In this document: piece by piece, positions 1 to 9,723 of the stretch | How the letters are laid out: each line of letters begins with the position of its first letter | How positions within the stretch are numbered: position 1 is the stretch's first letter | DNA from: Acetobacter cibinongensis | GTDB lineage: Bacteria > Pseudomonadota > Alphaproteobacteria > Acetobacterales > Acetobacteraceae | Direction: 5' to 3' | Assembly: GCF_000963925.1 (NCBI RefSeq) | Contig: NZ_BAMV01000011.1 | Location: forward strand, 124,001-188,000 | DNA: 64,000 nucleotides | Notes under the pieces: generated by a model | What the model was told of the DNA's origin: nothing | The model's input: the letters and a program-made list of their open reading frames with translations, nothing else | The model's database searches: none | Program-made: the position numbers and the translations under genes

Positions 1-1270
1 GCAAGGGCGGGGCGTCATTTTCCAGTGTGAGTTGTGCAGAAAACGATGGTTCAGACCCCGCATCTGTTTTCATCAAAGTGTCTAATGTTACGGCAACGCG
101 TACGCACGAGCCATCCGGACTGTGGCGAAGCGCATTTTCCAGTAAATTCCGTAATAAAATGCCCGTTGCGTCCATATCTCCCAGCACCACCAAACGGGTA
201 TAAGGTTCGGTCTCTACAAGCAGGCGTTGGGGGGCGGCCCCATGTGGGGGGTCGAGTTCATCGGCTATTGTATTGAGCACTTCCAACATATCAAAGGGTT
301 GCCGCTGGAAGCCCGTTCCCGCAACAGCACGAGATAATTGCAGGAGTTTTTCAGTAATTCGGCTCAGTCTCTGGATCTGGCTGATCATGGTATCTACCCG
401 GTGCCGTGCTGTAGTGCCGGGGGTGTCAGCAGGTGTTTCAGCCGGGAGAGTGCTGCGGAGCATCTGTGTCTGAGCGAGCAATGCGGCAATAGGGTTACGG
501 AGTTCATGTGCGGCATTGGCTGCAAAAGCACGTTCAGCAGCCAAGGCTTTGTGCAAACGCTCCAGAAGTAAATTAACAGCGGTTTGAATTGTTGCCAGTT
601 CATGAGGCAGGGCGAGATCAGGCACCGGGTTAAGGTTGCCGCTGCCTCGTTCCCTAATTTCATGCTGTAAATGCACAAGAGGTTTCAGGCTGCGGCGTAC
701 CTGCCACATAACCAGCAACCAGATGCAGGGTATGGCCCCCAGAATAGGCAGAACGGCAATAAGAATGGCGTGGTGCGTGGCCTGTGAGCGGTGCACACGC
801 GGTTCAGCAACCATAATAAAGCGGTTTTTCTGCGCGGCTGGGGTAACATACACCCTGAAATGGGGCTGCATGTAAAACCCGGCATCATGGGGCAGAACAA
901 AAGCCAGCTCAGGTGCGTTGGGTGAGCGTAGTAATACCTGCCCCTGCGCATCGGTAATCTGATAGGCTAGGGATGTCGGGGTAATGTTGGATAAATGGGC
1001 AATGTCGTGCCCGCTTCCCTGCTGGTTGAGCACCAGCACGGCAAATTGGAGCCGCTCGGCAACCTCTTGCAAGGAATCATCGAGGCGTTCTGTAATTTCA
1101 AATTTTGTAAAAGCGACGGTAAGAAGGCTAACAATAATAAGGCAGCCGATAACAACAGCGGTGACTCCCCGCAGTAAGCGGGTGGACAGCCGCCACGGCC
1201 GCATGGTTTTAGGGGGTGTTGGCGGTGTGTGCGCCATGCTGGAGGCCGGGTTAGGGGGCAATTGCGTCAT
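1..1270 (-). CDS. Two-component sensor histidine kinase, cut off by the left edge
   Basis: Inner-membrane sensor kinase that should phosphorylate the response regulator encoded just before it. It starts at ATG 1270, overlapping the regulator stop by four bases (ATGA), and stays open to base 1, so the C-terminus is missing. Visible in order: a cytoplasmic proline-rich N-terminus, a first membrane helix near residues 33-53, a periplasmic sensor of about 110 residues, a second helix near residues 170-190 followed by a HAMP-like linker, the dimerisation box with AHELRNP (phospho-accepting His), and an N-box (LLENALRHSPDG). The remaining ATP-binding motifs lie mostly outside the window. Its place behind a metal efflux operon suggests it senses a periplasmic metal, like CzcS or CusS; the ligand is inferred only. 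Confidence 0.88.
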   Translation of the reverse strand, partial: MTQLPPNPASSMAHTPPTPPKTMRPWRLSTRLLRGVTAVVIGCLIIVSLLTVAFTKFEITERLDDSLQEVAERLQFAVLVLNQQGSGHDIAHLSNITPTSLAYQITDAQGQVLLRSPNAPELAFVLPHDAGFYMQPHFRVYVTPAAQKNRFIMVAEPRVHRSQATHHAILIAVLPILGAIPCIWLLVMWQVRRSLKPLVHLQHEIRERGSGNLNPVPDLALPHELATIQTAVNLLLERLHKALAAERAFAANAAHELRNPIAALLAQTQMLRSTLPAETPADTPGTTARHRVDTMISQIQRLSRITEKLLQLSRAVAGTGFQRQPFDMLEVLNTIADELDPPHGAAPQRLLVETEPYTRLVVLGDMDATGILLRNLLENALRHSPDGSCVRVAVTLDTLMKTDAGSEPSFSAQLTLENDAPPL

Positions 1271-1935
1271 GCTGTCTGGGGTTGTTGCAGGTAATACCCG
1301 CGACCACGGACGGTACGAATAACATCGGCTCCCAGTTTTTTACGAACACGGCTGACAAAAACCTCAACAGTGTTGCTGCCAACCTCTTCTTCAAGATTGT
1401 AGAGCGCTTCTTCAATTTTTTGGCGGGAGCATATAGCCCCCGGACGCCGTGCCAGAAGTTCAACCAGAGTCCATTCACGGGCGGTCAGGTCAATAATCTC
1501 CCCGTTTCGGGTCAGGCGTTTGCGCTCAAGGTCTATTTCACTTTCGCCCACAACAAGGCGGTTATCAATCAGGGGGCGGTAGCGTCGGCCCACGGCCGCT
1601 ATGCGGGCAATCAGTTCGTCCAGATCATAGGGCTTGGCCAGATAATCGTCAGCGCCGTCAGACAGGCCCGCTATGCGGTCGCTAATCTGGTCTTCAGCCG
1701 TTGTAATGAGAATGGAGAGCGGAGAACTGGTCTGGCGTATTTCCCGCAACAGAGTGCGGCCGCTGCCATCTGGTAAGCCAAGGTCCAGCACCAGGCACTC
1801 ATACTGCACGGCGGCAAGGGCGGCGCGTGCGTCCTCCAGCGTTGTAAACCAGTCCACCGTATGTCCGGCGTGTTGCACCCGCTCCTGCACGGCGGCACCA
1901 AGCAGTGGCTCATCTTCAATAACCAGAATACGCAT
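1267..1935 (-). CDS. OmpR/PhoB-type response regulator of the metal efflux operon
   Basis: DNA-binding partner of the kinase that follows it. 222 residues. The N-terminal receiver domain begins MRILVIEDEP with the acidic pair, has the phospho-accepting Asp in LVLDLGLPDG and the conserved Lys in YLAKPYDLDEL. The C-terminal winged helix contains RKRLTRNGEIIDLTAREW and ends VRGRGYYL, typical of OmpR/PhoB. The start was set at ATG 1935 because an AAGGAG box lies seven bases upstream; an in-frame extension to 2040 would run into the pump gene and has no support. It lies 46 bases after the RND pump gene, so it is probably co-transcribed and autoregulates the efflux operon (inference). Confidence 0.93.
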   Translation of the reverse strand: MRILVIEDEPLLGAAVQERVQHAGHTVDWFTTLEDARAALAAVQYECLVLDLGLPDGSGRTLLREIRQTSSPLSILITTAEDQISDRIAGLSDGADDYLAKPYDLDELIARIAAVGRRYRPLIDNRLVVGESEIDLERKRLTRNGEIIDLTAREWTLVELLARRPGAICSRQKIEEALYNLEEEVGSNTVEVFVSRVRKKLGADVIRTVRGRGYYLQQPQTA

Positions 1936-1981
1936 GGGCTGGCTCCTTCGTATTCTGGCAGAGTAGTCGGATATGCGGTTT

Positions 1982-4900
1982 TTATGAAGCCTGATCTGTA
2001 TTCGCGACAGTTGAGGGTGCTCTGGGGGCAAACCGGCCATAAAGCAGAGGCAGGACCAGCAGGGTTAACAGGGTGGACGTCATCAATCCGCCAATGACAA
2101 CACTGGCCAGTGGGCGCTCAACTTCCGCCCCCGCAGACGTTGAAAACGCCATTGGGAAAAACCCCAGACTGGCAACCAGTGCTGTGGCCATGACTGGCCG
2201 TAAGCGCTCATGGGCTGCGGTTAACCCAGCTCTTAAGGGGGAAACACCCCGTTTGCGGATATGGTCCGCTGTGCTGACCAGCACAACACCATTCAGCACC
2301 GCTACCCCAAATAGCGCAATAAAGCCGATGCCTGCGGAAATACTGAATGGCAGCCCCCGCACGGCCAGCGCAAAAATACCACCGGATGCAGCAAGAGGCA
2401 GATTGCAGAACACAAGCCCCGCAAGACGTGCTGACCCAAGGGCTGCAACAAGAAGGATAAAGATAAGGGCCAGAGCAATAGGCACAACAATGCCCAACCG
2501 TTTGGAGGCTGATTCAAGGTTACGAAACTGGCCATCCCATTTCATGGTATACCCACGGGGGAGGGGAACCGCTTTTTTCACGGTATTTTGGGCTTCGGCC
2601 ACAAAAGAAGCGCTGTCCCGACCCCGCACGTTGGCTTCAATAACAATACGTCGGCGGATGCTGTCCCGGCTGATGCGGGGTGTGCTGTCCTGCACGGTAA
2701 CATCAGCAACCTGTGAGAGCAGAACAGAGCCTTTACCATCTGCCTGCCGGACACGTAGGTTTTTTATAGCGTCAGCAGATGCCGTGTAAGCCGGAGCAAA
2801 ACGCACCTGTGTTGCGATAATACTGCTGCCTTGCGTAACAGGGCGACCAATATGGCCGCCTATGGCTTCCACCGTGTCCAGAATATCCTGCTCACGCACC
2901 GTCAGGCGGGCCGCATTGTCACGGTTTACTGTAATTTGCAGGAAGGGGACGGTGCCATCATCAGCAGACATCACATCCGCAGCGCCCCGAATACCTTGCA
3001 TGGTTTTAACAACCTGCTGGCTTAGCCGGGACAGCGTTGCAAGATCATCCCCATAAATGGAAATGGCAATTTGGGTCCGCACGCCCGAGAGTAGGTCATC
3101 CATACGCATCTGGACGGGTTGGCTCCAGGAATAAAGCGCGTCCGGCAGGGCGGTATGGAGGGCCGTGTTCATGGCCTCCACCAGTTCAGACTGTGAGCGT
3201 CCATGCCCATCGTTCTTGAGCATGATGAAGCTGTCAGTTTCGTTCTGGCCCATCGGGTCTGTCGGGATGGCGGCTGTGCCTGTGTTGCTGATGACGGTTT
3301 CAACTTCAGGAAAGCTTTTTAAAATTTTCTCTTCCTGCGTTATGTCTTCTAAGGATACGGCAAGAGAAATGCTGGGCAGATGCATGCTGTGCACAACCAA
3401 CGCTCCTTCTTCCAGCTGCGGCACGAACTCGCTGCCCAGAGACCAGCCCAGAAACAAGGACAGACCAAATATGGTGGCAACACACCCCAAAACGAGACGC
3501 GGCCTGCGGTAGCACTGTTGAAGAAGGGGAACGTAAAAAGTTCTTATTTTTGCAATCAGGCGTGTTTCTGCCGGCACCGTTGTCCGGGAGAGAACCAGCA
3601 CACTCAGGACAGGCACCCACAGCAGGCAGAACAGTAAGGATGCCGCCAGTGCCATGATGACGGTTTGCGCCATAGGCCGGAACATATACCCTTCAATACC
3701 TTGCAGTGTTAAAATAGGCAGATACACCATTATGATAACCAGAATGGCAAAGCTTACCGGCCTGATAACCTGCAAGGTTGAAGACACAACAAGCTCTGTA
3801 AAGGCAATATGCCCCTCCCGTTTGCGGCGTGTGAGAATATGCTCCACAACGACCAGAGAACTATCAACAATCATTCCAAAGTCGATTGCCCCAAGGCTGA
3901 GCAGATTGGCGGAAATGCCAAACAGCCGCATGCCTGTCATGGCGCACAGCAGGGCAAAGGGAATGACCGAGGCAATAAGCAGTGCAGCCCGCAAGCTGCC
4001 CAGAACGCAGAGCAGCACAATCACAACAAGTGCTGCACCCAGAAGCAGGTTTTCCTTTACCGTGGCAATTGTACGCTGGGTAAGGGATGCACGGGTGTAG
4101 AAGGGGTCCAGGCTCACGCCTTTGGGGAGGGCGTGTGCAATGGCAGGAAGGGCGGCGTGCAGCGCTTCCAGTGTTGCATTGGAGCTGGCACCGCGTTCCA
4201 TCATGACAACGCCAGTCACAATCTCGCCTTTCCCATCCCGTGTTACAGCGCCAAGACGGGTACGGGGCTGCGTTGAAATTTGCCCGAGATCACGCAAAGT
4301 AATGGGCGTGCCGCCAGCACGGGTTTTAACAGCAATGGTGCCAAAATCCTGCAAATTGCGGAGCAGGCCACGCCCTACAACAATCTGCTGCTCTGCATGA
4401 TGTTCTATCCAGCCCCCGCCAGAGGCAGCATTACTGGCATCAATCGCCTGATACACATCCCCCACCGAGAGGCCATATGCCAGCAGTCTGGCGGGGTCGA
4501 GTGTCACAGCCCATGTTTCTTCCGCACCGCCACCTATGTTCACATCCACCACGCCGGGAACCAGCTTGAGCTGGGGGGCTACAGTCCATGTCATGAGGCG
4601 GTTTAGCTCCATAAGGCTGTAACCGGGGCCTTTGAGCTGAAACTGAAAAATTTCCCCCAGACCGGTACTGAGCGGTCCCATGGTCAGACTGACATTTGGG
4701 ACGCTGATAAGGGCTTTGGCTTGCGCCATGCGCTCTGTTACGCGGGCGCGATCCAGATTGATGTCTGTACTATCTTCAAACTGGATATACACGACAGAGA
4801 CACCAGAGCGTGAGATGGAGCGCAGGTCTTTAATACCGGGCAGCCCTGCCATGCTGCTTTCGACAGGAAAAGTGATGAAATGCTCTACTTCCTGCGTGGC

Positions 4901-5080
4901 AAGCCCCGGTGCAATGGCTGTCACCAGAACCTGCTGTGGGGAAATATCCGGCACGGCCTCAACCGGTAAATCGAGTGTGGTGGCCACACCCCCAATCAGG
5001 ATAAGCCCCAGCAGGCTGAGAAGCAGAAAGCGTGCGGATACCAGTTTTTGGAAAATAGAGGCCACGGCGTTACTCCGCAT
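1982..5080 (-). CDS. Heavy-metal efflux RND pump, CzcA/CusA family
   Basis: Inner-membrane proton-driven exporter of metal cations, working with the adjacent fusion protein and outer membrane channel. 1032 residues, the normal length, with two halves of six membrane helices and large periplasmic loops. The proton-relay helix 4 reads DFGMIVDSSLVVVEH: two Asp and one Glu in the spacing of CzcA-like divalent-cation pumps, not the AIAVGAMVDAA pattern of CusA copper/silver pumps. This argues for Co/Zn/Cd/Ni rather than Cu/Ag, though substrate cannot be settled by motif alone. The ATG at 5080 overlaps the fusion protein stop by 11 bases, indicating translational coupling. Confidence 0.95.
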   Translation of the reverse strand: MRSNAVASIFQKLVSARFLLLSLLGLILIGGVATTLDLPVEAVPDISPQQVLVTAIAPGLATQEVEHFITFPVESSMAGLPGIKDLRSISRSGVSVVYIQFEDSTDINLDRARVTERMAQAKALISVPNVSLTMGPLSTGLGEIFQFQLKGPGYSLMELNRLMTWTVAPQLKLVPGVVDVNIGGGAEETWAVTLDPARLLAYGLSVGDVYQAIDASNAASGGGWIEHHAEQQIVVGRGLLRNLQDFGTIAVKTRAGGTPITLRDLGQISTQPRTRLGAVTRDGKGEIVTGVVMMERGASSNATLEALHAALPAIAHALPKGVSLDPFYTRASLTQRTIATVKENLLLGAALVVIVLLCVLGSLRAALLIASVIPFALLCAMTGMRLFGISANLLSLGAIDFGMIVDSSLVVVEHILTRRKREGHIAFTELVVSSTLQVIRPVSFAILVIIMVYLPILTLQGIEGYMFRPMAQTVIMALAASLLFCLLWVPVLSVLVLSRTTVPAETRLIAKIRTFYVPLLQQCYRRPRLVLGCVATIFGLSLFLGWSLGSEFVPQLEEGALVVHSMHLPSISLAVSLEDITQEEKILKSFPEVETVISNTGTAAIPTDPMGQNETDSFIMLKNDGHGRSQSELVEAMNTALHTALPDALYSWSQPVQMRMDDLLSGVRTQIAISIYGDDLATLSRLSQQVVKTMQGIRGAADVMSADDGTVPFLQITVNRDNAARLTVREQDILDTVEAIGGHIGRPVTQGSSIIATQVRFAPAYTASADAIKNLRVRQADGKGSVLLSQVADVTVQDSTPRISRDSIRRRIVIEANVRGRDSASFVAEAQNTVKKAVPLPRGYTMKWDGQFRNLESASKRLGIVVPIALALIFILLVAALGSARLAGLVFCNLPLAASGGIFALAVRGLPFSISAGIGFIALFGVAVLNGVVLVSTADHIRKRGVSPLRAGLTAAHERLRPVMATALVASLGFFPMAFSTSAGAEVERPLASVVIGGLMTSTLLTLLVLPLLYGRFAPRAPSTVANTDQAS

Positions 5081-6326
5081 CCATTGCGGGCAGAACCGTC
5101 ATGGCCTTAAGGGCCAGGCTTCCGTGCTGCACAACCTGTGCCCCGGCTTTCAGGCCGGACAGCACAATAACAGAGTTCTGGTCTTCCAGCCCCAGTGTGA
5201 CCGGTACAGGTTGCAGTTTTGTGTCAGACTGTTTTGTAAAAACCAATGTCTGACCATCAATAGTCTGTACGGACTCTGAAGGTATGACCAGTCCGCTTTG
5301 CTGTTGCGTGGTTTGTAGAAGGCTGTTCAGAACCATGCCCGGGCGTAACTGGTTTTTACTGTTTTCAACCCGACTGATAATGCGGACCAAGCCGGTCACG
5401 GGGTCTGCGACTGTGTTTATGGTGTCCATATGGCACATAAGGGGTGAGGCTGCGGCATCTGGTAAGGTGAGGGTCTGGACGCCGCCCGGTGCCAGTAAAG
5501 CTGCATCCTGCGGGGCTACGTCTGACACAACCCATACATGCTGTGTGTCACTGACCGTAAGAAGGTTTTGCGCTGGCTCAATATCCGCCGCTACAGCAGT
5601 ATTGAGCTGTGTTACGGTGCCAGAAAACGGCGCTATGATGGTGGAGGTCTCATCTGCTTCGGCATGGGTTTCAGTGGGGGAGGTGTATTCTTCTTCAAAT
5701 CGGTGCTTCAGCATGCCCAGTTCGGCCTCACGCGCTGCAACGGTTTCCTTGGCCTGTTGTAAAATCGCAAGCCGTTTTTGCGCTTCACCGACAGAGACGG
5801 TTTGCCCCGCCAGAGCATGTGCGCGTGTGTAAGACTGCGCGGCCTCCTGTTCTGTGGCTTTGGCCGCAGCCAAGGCTGTGCGGGTTTGGGCCTGTTGCAG
5901 GCGAGCAATATGCAGTGCGTGGTTCTGGTAGCGTAAAAGTGGCTGCCCCTGCCTGACGGATTGTCCCGGCAAAACCAGAATAGTCATAACCTTGCCGCTG
6001 CCAGCAGGTTGAATGGTCACGATATGGGTGGTGTCGGGCTGCACGCGGGCCATGACGGGCAGCATACGGGCCACTGTACCGGGCACCACTGTTGCATAGG
6101 TCAGGGCCTCAGCGCGGCTGGCTTCTGGCGTGAGAGTGAGCGGGGCTAATCCGCAGTCAGCCGCAAGGCTTGCCACAGGCAGGCACCCAAGGCCCATAGA
6201 CCATGCAGTAACATGTAAAAAAACGACGAATTGTCTGAGGAAAGCAGGCGGCATGTTTGGGGCGTTCTTGAAAAAAGAGGGGGGCTTGTCTCTGGTTCGC
6301 TGCATCGGTTTGGCAAAAACGCCCAT
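5070..6326 (-). CDS. Periplasmic membrane fusion protein of the metal efflux system
   Basis: Adaptor (CzcB/CusB type) linking the RND pump to the outer membrane channel. 418 residues. An N-terminal hydrophobic stretch near residues 31-55, ending VASLAA, serves as signal sequence or anchor. A biotinyl/lipoyl-like half motif (GSGKVMTILVLPGQSVRQG) is followed by an Ala/Gln/Glu-rich alpha-hairpin coiled coil (about residues 145-215), the second half-motif (IIAPFSGTVTQL), then beta-barrel and C-terminal beta domains. The start at 6326 makes a TGATG overlap with the upstream stop, a classic coupling arrangement. A later start at MPPAFLRQ (residue 25) is possible and would give a tidier signal peptide. 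Confidence 0.92.
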   Translation of the reverse strand: MGVFAKPMQRTRDKPPSFFKNAPNMPPAFLRQFVVFLHVTAWSMGLGCLPVASLAADCGLAPLTLTPEASRAEALTYATVVPGTVARMLPVMARVQPDTTHIVTIQPAGSGKVMTILVLPGQSVRQGQPLLRYQNHALHIARLQQAQTRTALAAAKATEQEAAQSYTRAHALAGQTVSVGEAQKRLAILQQAKETVAAREAELGMLKHRFEEEYTSPTETHAEADETSTIIAPFSGTVTQLNTAVAADIEPAQNLLTVSDTQHVWVVSDVAPQDAALLAPGGVQTLTLPDAAASPLMCHMDTINTVADPVTGLVRIISRVENSKNQLRPGMVLNSLLQTTQQQSGLVIPSESVQTIDGQTLVFTKQSDTKLQPVPVTLGLEDQNSVIVLSGLKAGAQVVQHGSLALKAMTVLPAMDAE

Positions 6327-7732
6327 CAGGGATCCCCAGTGTCGAGAGAGGCCGGAATGGTTAGGGCCGTATTGCCAGAGCTATTACTGGTGGCCCATGC
6401 CGCAGAGGTACTGGTTGGGTCAGCAACACCAGTGGTCAGACCCGGCAGCGTGTGGGAGGCAATAAGTGCGCGTACAATGGCAGCATGCCAGACTATTTCC
6501 GCCCGGTCTCGTGCAAGGGCCGCGCCATAGGCTGCCTGACGTGCCCGCATGACGTCATCAAGTGGTGTTTCGCGGAGTTTCCATGAACGTTCCAGTAAGG
6601 CGGCGCGGTTTTGCAAATGCGTTGCGGCGGAAGAGGCATTATTCAGGCTTGTCGTGGCGGAGACGAGACGGGCCCGAATCTGCGCGGCCTCCTGACGGAC
6701 CATGCGGTGGGCCAGTGCGTCCTGCCGGTCTGCTGCCGCTGCGCGGTCCTTGGCGGCGGCAAGCAGGGGCGCATTATGCACGCTACTGGGGAGTGGTACG
6801 CTGAATGTTACGCCCACCCGGTTATCCCAAGGGCTGGCATATTGTTTTTCATGAATAGCGCCGACCCCAATTTCCGGATTGGGCATGAAGGAACGCCTCG
6901 CAAGTTTTAAGGCCGCCTGTGCTGCGTCCACTTCCTTTCGGGCGGCTTGTATGCGGGGGTCATGTGCTTCTACGCTGGTGAGAGCACTTATCCGGCTCAG
7001 CGCACTATCGGTTGCCGTGTAGGTCTGAATATCGGGGATGGACGTACTCCCCAACAGGGCATTCAGGCCAGCCAAGGCTGTCTGCACTTCTTCCTGCGCT
7101 GCTGTGCTGTCCAGTCTGGCAGTGTCCAGCGCGGCATCAGCCTGATGCTGGTCTGACAGGGTCATCTCCCCCGCGCGCGTGGCTTGGGCTACATCCCTGC
7201 TGATCTGTGCTGCGCTGGCTGTGTAGGCTTGTGCAGTGGCCAGGTGCTTCTGCGCCAGCAGGGCGGCGGCTGTTGCATCCAGCAGCCGGACGGCCAAAGA
7301 CATATGGGCCACCATGCTGCGTTTTTCGGCACTCTCTGCTTCCGCCTGCGCTACGGAGCGCGTGGCGCTTCCTTGCCCCGGTAACCAAAGCGGTATGCTG
7401 ACCTCACCTTGATAGGTGGTGTAGCCTTGGTTGCTACCAATGGCATGATCGTCAAAATAATTCCCGGTTACGGTGGGGCCGCCTGCAAACCAGGAGTCTG
7501 CGGCTCTGGCGCGTGCTTGTGCGCCTTTCCGGTTTGTTTGCAGTTCACGCTGTGAGGGGTCAAGCTGCCATGCCTGTTCCAATGCGGTGGTAAAAGGCAG
7601 ACGCTCGGTTAAAGGCCTAGCTGATAAAGTGCTTTGGCTCTGCCATGAGTGTTCCGCACACGCAGGGGTAGCACAGCCCATAAGCAGGGAAACAGCCAAA
7701 ACAAAGCGGGCGGAAGGCCACATTTCCAGCAT
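6326..7732 (-). CDS. TolC-like outer membrane efflux channel of the metal system
   Basis: Outer membrane factor (CzcC/CusC/NodT type) that completes the tripartite exporter. 468 residues from the chosen start. The signal sequence has a hydrophobic core and then MGCATPACA: cleavage could be by signal peptidase I after ACA, or the Cys after MG could be lipidated as in CusC; the sequence does not decide. The body shows two repeats rich in Ala, Gln and Glu (for example around LLDATAAALLAQ and LALARDRAEIVW-like segments), as in the alpha-barrel hairpins. ATG 7732 was preferred over an in-frame TTG at 7825 because GGAAAGG lies just upstream and the signal peptide begins there; ATG 7723 is also possible. 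First gene of the operon, divergent from the porin gene. Confidence 0.88.
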   Translation of the reverse strand: MLEMWPSARFVLAVSLLMGCATPACAEHSWQSQSTLSARPLTERLPFTTALEQAWQLDPSQRELQTNRKGAQARARAADSWFAGGPTVTGNYFDDHAIGSNQGYTTYQGEVSIPLWLPGQGSATRSVAQAEAESAEKRSMVAHMSLAVRLLDATAAALLAQKHLATAQAYTASAAQISRDVAQATRAGEMTLSDQHQADAALDTARLDSTAAQEEVQTALAGLNALLGSTSIPDIQTYTATDSALSRISALTSVEAHDPRIQAARKEVDAAQAALKLARRSFMPNPEIGVGAIHEKQYASPWDNRVGVTFSVPLPSSVHNAPLLAAAKDRAAAADRQDALAHRMVRQEAAQIRARLVSATTSLNNASSAATHLQNRAALLERSWKLRETPLDDVMRARQAAYGAALARDRAEIVWHAAIVRALIASHTLPGLTTGVADPTSTSAAWATSNSSGNTALTIPASLDTGDP

Positions 7733-7926
7733 AAACCTTTCCAGTAAAACAGGCAGCGATAGCGGGGAAATAGCACACTCCCGTTGCTCTATCCCTGTGC
7801 AGACAGAGGAGACATACCGCACCAACCTGACAGGAAGCTGAACACCACATTGCTATTATGCGTTAAGGTGACCAGCAAAGCAGGGTAAGCAGGCGCAGGT
7901 GATGGACGAGAGCGTGGGACGTAAGG

Positions 7927-9711
7927 GTGGCGAATAACAAACGCAGAAAGAGCAAGGGCACCGTAAAGCGTTATGCCTTGCTGGGCTTGTGCTGTGTGGG
8001 CAGTAAGGTTGGGCTGGCCATGCCTGCACAGGCGCAGGAACAGCCCGTTACACAGCCTGTTCCTGCTGGTATTCCCGCCAAAATGCTCGCCCCGCGCGCA
8101 GATCACCGCATGGTTGTGATTGATCAGGAATGGTTGGGGGACTCTGGCCCCGCCGTGCAGCGGATTGGCCCTGCTTCCATGCGTATGCCGCGCAAGCCGC
8201 GTTTTGCAGGTGCGCAACGCGGGGTTGGGCTTGCTCCCGGCAGAGCCACGGACGGGCGTATTGGGCGCGGCGCCAAAGCACAGCCTGTTCCCCATGCCCC
8301 TCCGCACAAGCCGGATACAGATGATGATGTCACGACGGACACGGACTCTGATACCGATGACAACCTGCTTGGGAATATGGGGGGGATTCGTCCATGGCTG
8401 GACAGATACGGTATTACATTTGACTTGCAGGAAGTGGATGAACTGTGGGGCAACCTGACAGGGGGTATTCCCCCCAATGGTGGCAACAGGGCCGGGACAG
8501 GGCCAGCCTATAACGGCGTGACTATGCCCACCCTGACCGTTGATCTGGAAAAACTGATCGGGCTGAAAGACGGCGTTTTTAATATTAGCGCCCTGCAAAT
8601 TCATGGCCGGTCTATCACGGCTGACAGGTTGGCCAATTATAACCCTGTCAGCGGGATTGAGGCTGACCGATCCACGCGGTTGTTTGAACTGTGGTACGAG
8701 CAGGCGTTCTGGGATGACAGGCTGGATATCAAACTTGGCCAGCAGGATCTGGACTCAGAATTTATTATCAGCACGTATGGTGCCCTGTATCTGAATTCCA
8801 ATTTTAGCTGGCCAATGGGGCCGTCCGCCAATCTTTATGCAGGTGGGCCATCGTGGCCGTTGGCGTCTCCTGCGGTCAGGTTGCGGTATCGGGCGGCATC
8901 AAATGTCACGCTCATGTTTGCGGCTGCCAACGATAACCCGCCCGGTAACCGGTTTAACTCTTTTCCCGTACAGAATGGCGGGCAAGGCAATATAGCGGAC
9001 CCGACAAGCCAGACAACGCATGATGCCTGTGGATGCCACTTTAACATGAACACCGGAGCCATGCTGATTGGCGAGGTGCAATATGCCCTTAATCCGGAGG
9101 GGGGGAGTGAGCACCCGGACCTCAAAGGCAAAGGGAATGGTTTGCCCGGAGTGTATAAGCTGGGTGGCTACTATGACACAGGTCGTTTTCCAGACTGGCG
9201 CTATGCCAGTAACGGGCAAAGTCTGGGGGCCGCCTATGCCCGTGGGGAGCAGGTGCAACCCCGTATGGTGCGGGGTAACTGGCTGCTTTATGGGATTGTG
9301 GACCAGATGGTCTGGCGGCCTTACCGTAAATCTCCCACGTCCTTAGGCGTGTTTGCGCGTGCAACAGGAAACGGGGGAGACCGCAACATGATCAGTTATG
9401 CCGTTGATGCGGGTGTGAATCTAAAAGCCCCTTTTGCCAGCAGGGAAAATGACACGCTAGGGTTTGGGTGGGGCATTGGCCGCGCAAGCTCTGGTGCGCG
9501 CAACTATTACCGCACACAGGGCTTTCATGCCCCCGGCACGGAGAACCATATTGAACTGACATATCAGGCAGAAGTGCAACCGTGGTTTGTTCTTCAACCT
9601 GATTTTCAATATATTTTTAACCCGTCAGGAGGTTTGGAGAGTGACCAATGGCGCGGGCACAAAATTGCAGATGAACTGGTCTTTGGCCTGCATTCCCGTA
9701 TTTCTTTTTAA
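7927..9711 (+). CDS. OprB-family carbohydrate porin with an Asp-rich N-terminal extension
   Basis: Outer membrane beta-barrel porin of the OprB family, which admits sugars. 594 residues. Signal peptide (hydrophobic core then AMPAQA) is followed by about 110 low-complexity residues rich in Pro, Arg and Gly, ending in an acidic run of alternating Asp and Thr/Ser at about residues 131-146. The OprB domain then begins at WLDRYGITFDLQ and continues with hallmark stretches such as DDRLDIKLGQQDLDSEF and LGGYYDTGRFPDW, ending in an aromatic barrel terminus (SRISF). The start is a GTG at 7927 with a poor ribosome binding site; it is the only upstream start that keeps the full signal peptide. The extension is longer than in classical OprB. 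Confidence 0.9.
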   Translation: MANNKRRKSKGTVKRYALLGLCCVGSKVGLAMPAQAQEQPVTQPVPAGIPAKMLAPRADHRMVVIDQEWLGDSGPAVQRIGPASMRMPRKPRFAGAQRGVGLAPGRATDGRIGRGAKAQPVPHAPPHKPDTDDDVTTDTDSDTDDNLLGNMGGIRPWLDRYGITFDLQEVDELWGNLTGGIPPNGGNRAGTGPAYNGVTMPTLTVDLEKLIGLKDGVFNISALQIHGRSITADRLANYNPVSGIEADRSTRLFELWYEQAFWDDRLDIKLGQQDLDSEFIISTYGALYLNSNFSWPMGPSANLYAGGPSWPLASPAVRLRYRAASNVTLMFAAANDNPPGNRFNSFPVQNGGQGNIADPTSQTTHDACGCHFNMNTGAMLIGEVQYALNPEGGSEHPDLKGKGNGLPGVYKLGGYYDTGRFPDWRYASNGQSLGAAYARGEQVQPRMVRGNWLLYGIVDQMVWRPYRKSPTSLGVFARATGNGGDRNMISYAVDAGVNLKAPFASRENDTLGFGWGIGRASSGARNYYRTQGFHAPGTENHIELTYQAEVQPWFVLQPDFQYIFNPSGGLESDQWRGHKIADELVFGLHSRISF

Positions 9712-9723
9712 AGGCAGCCTGAC

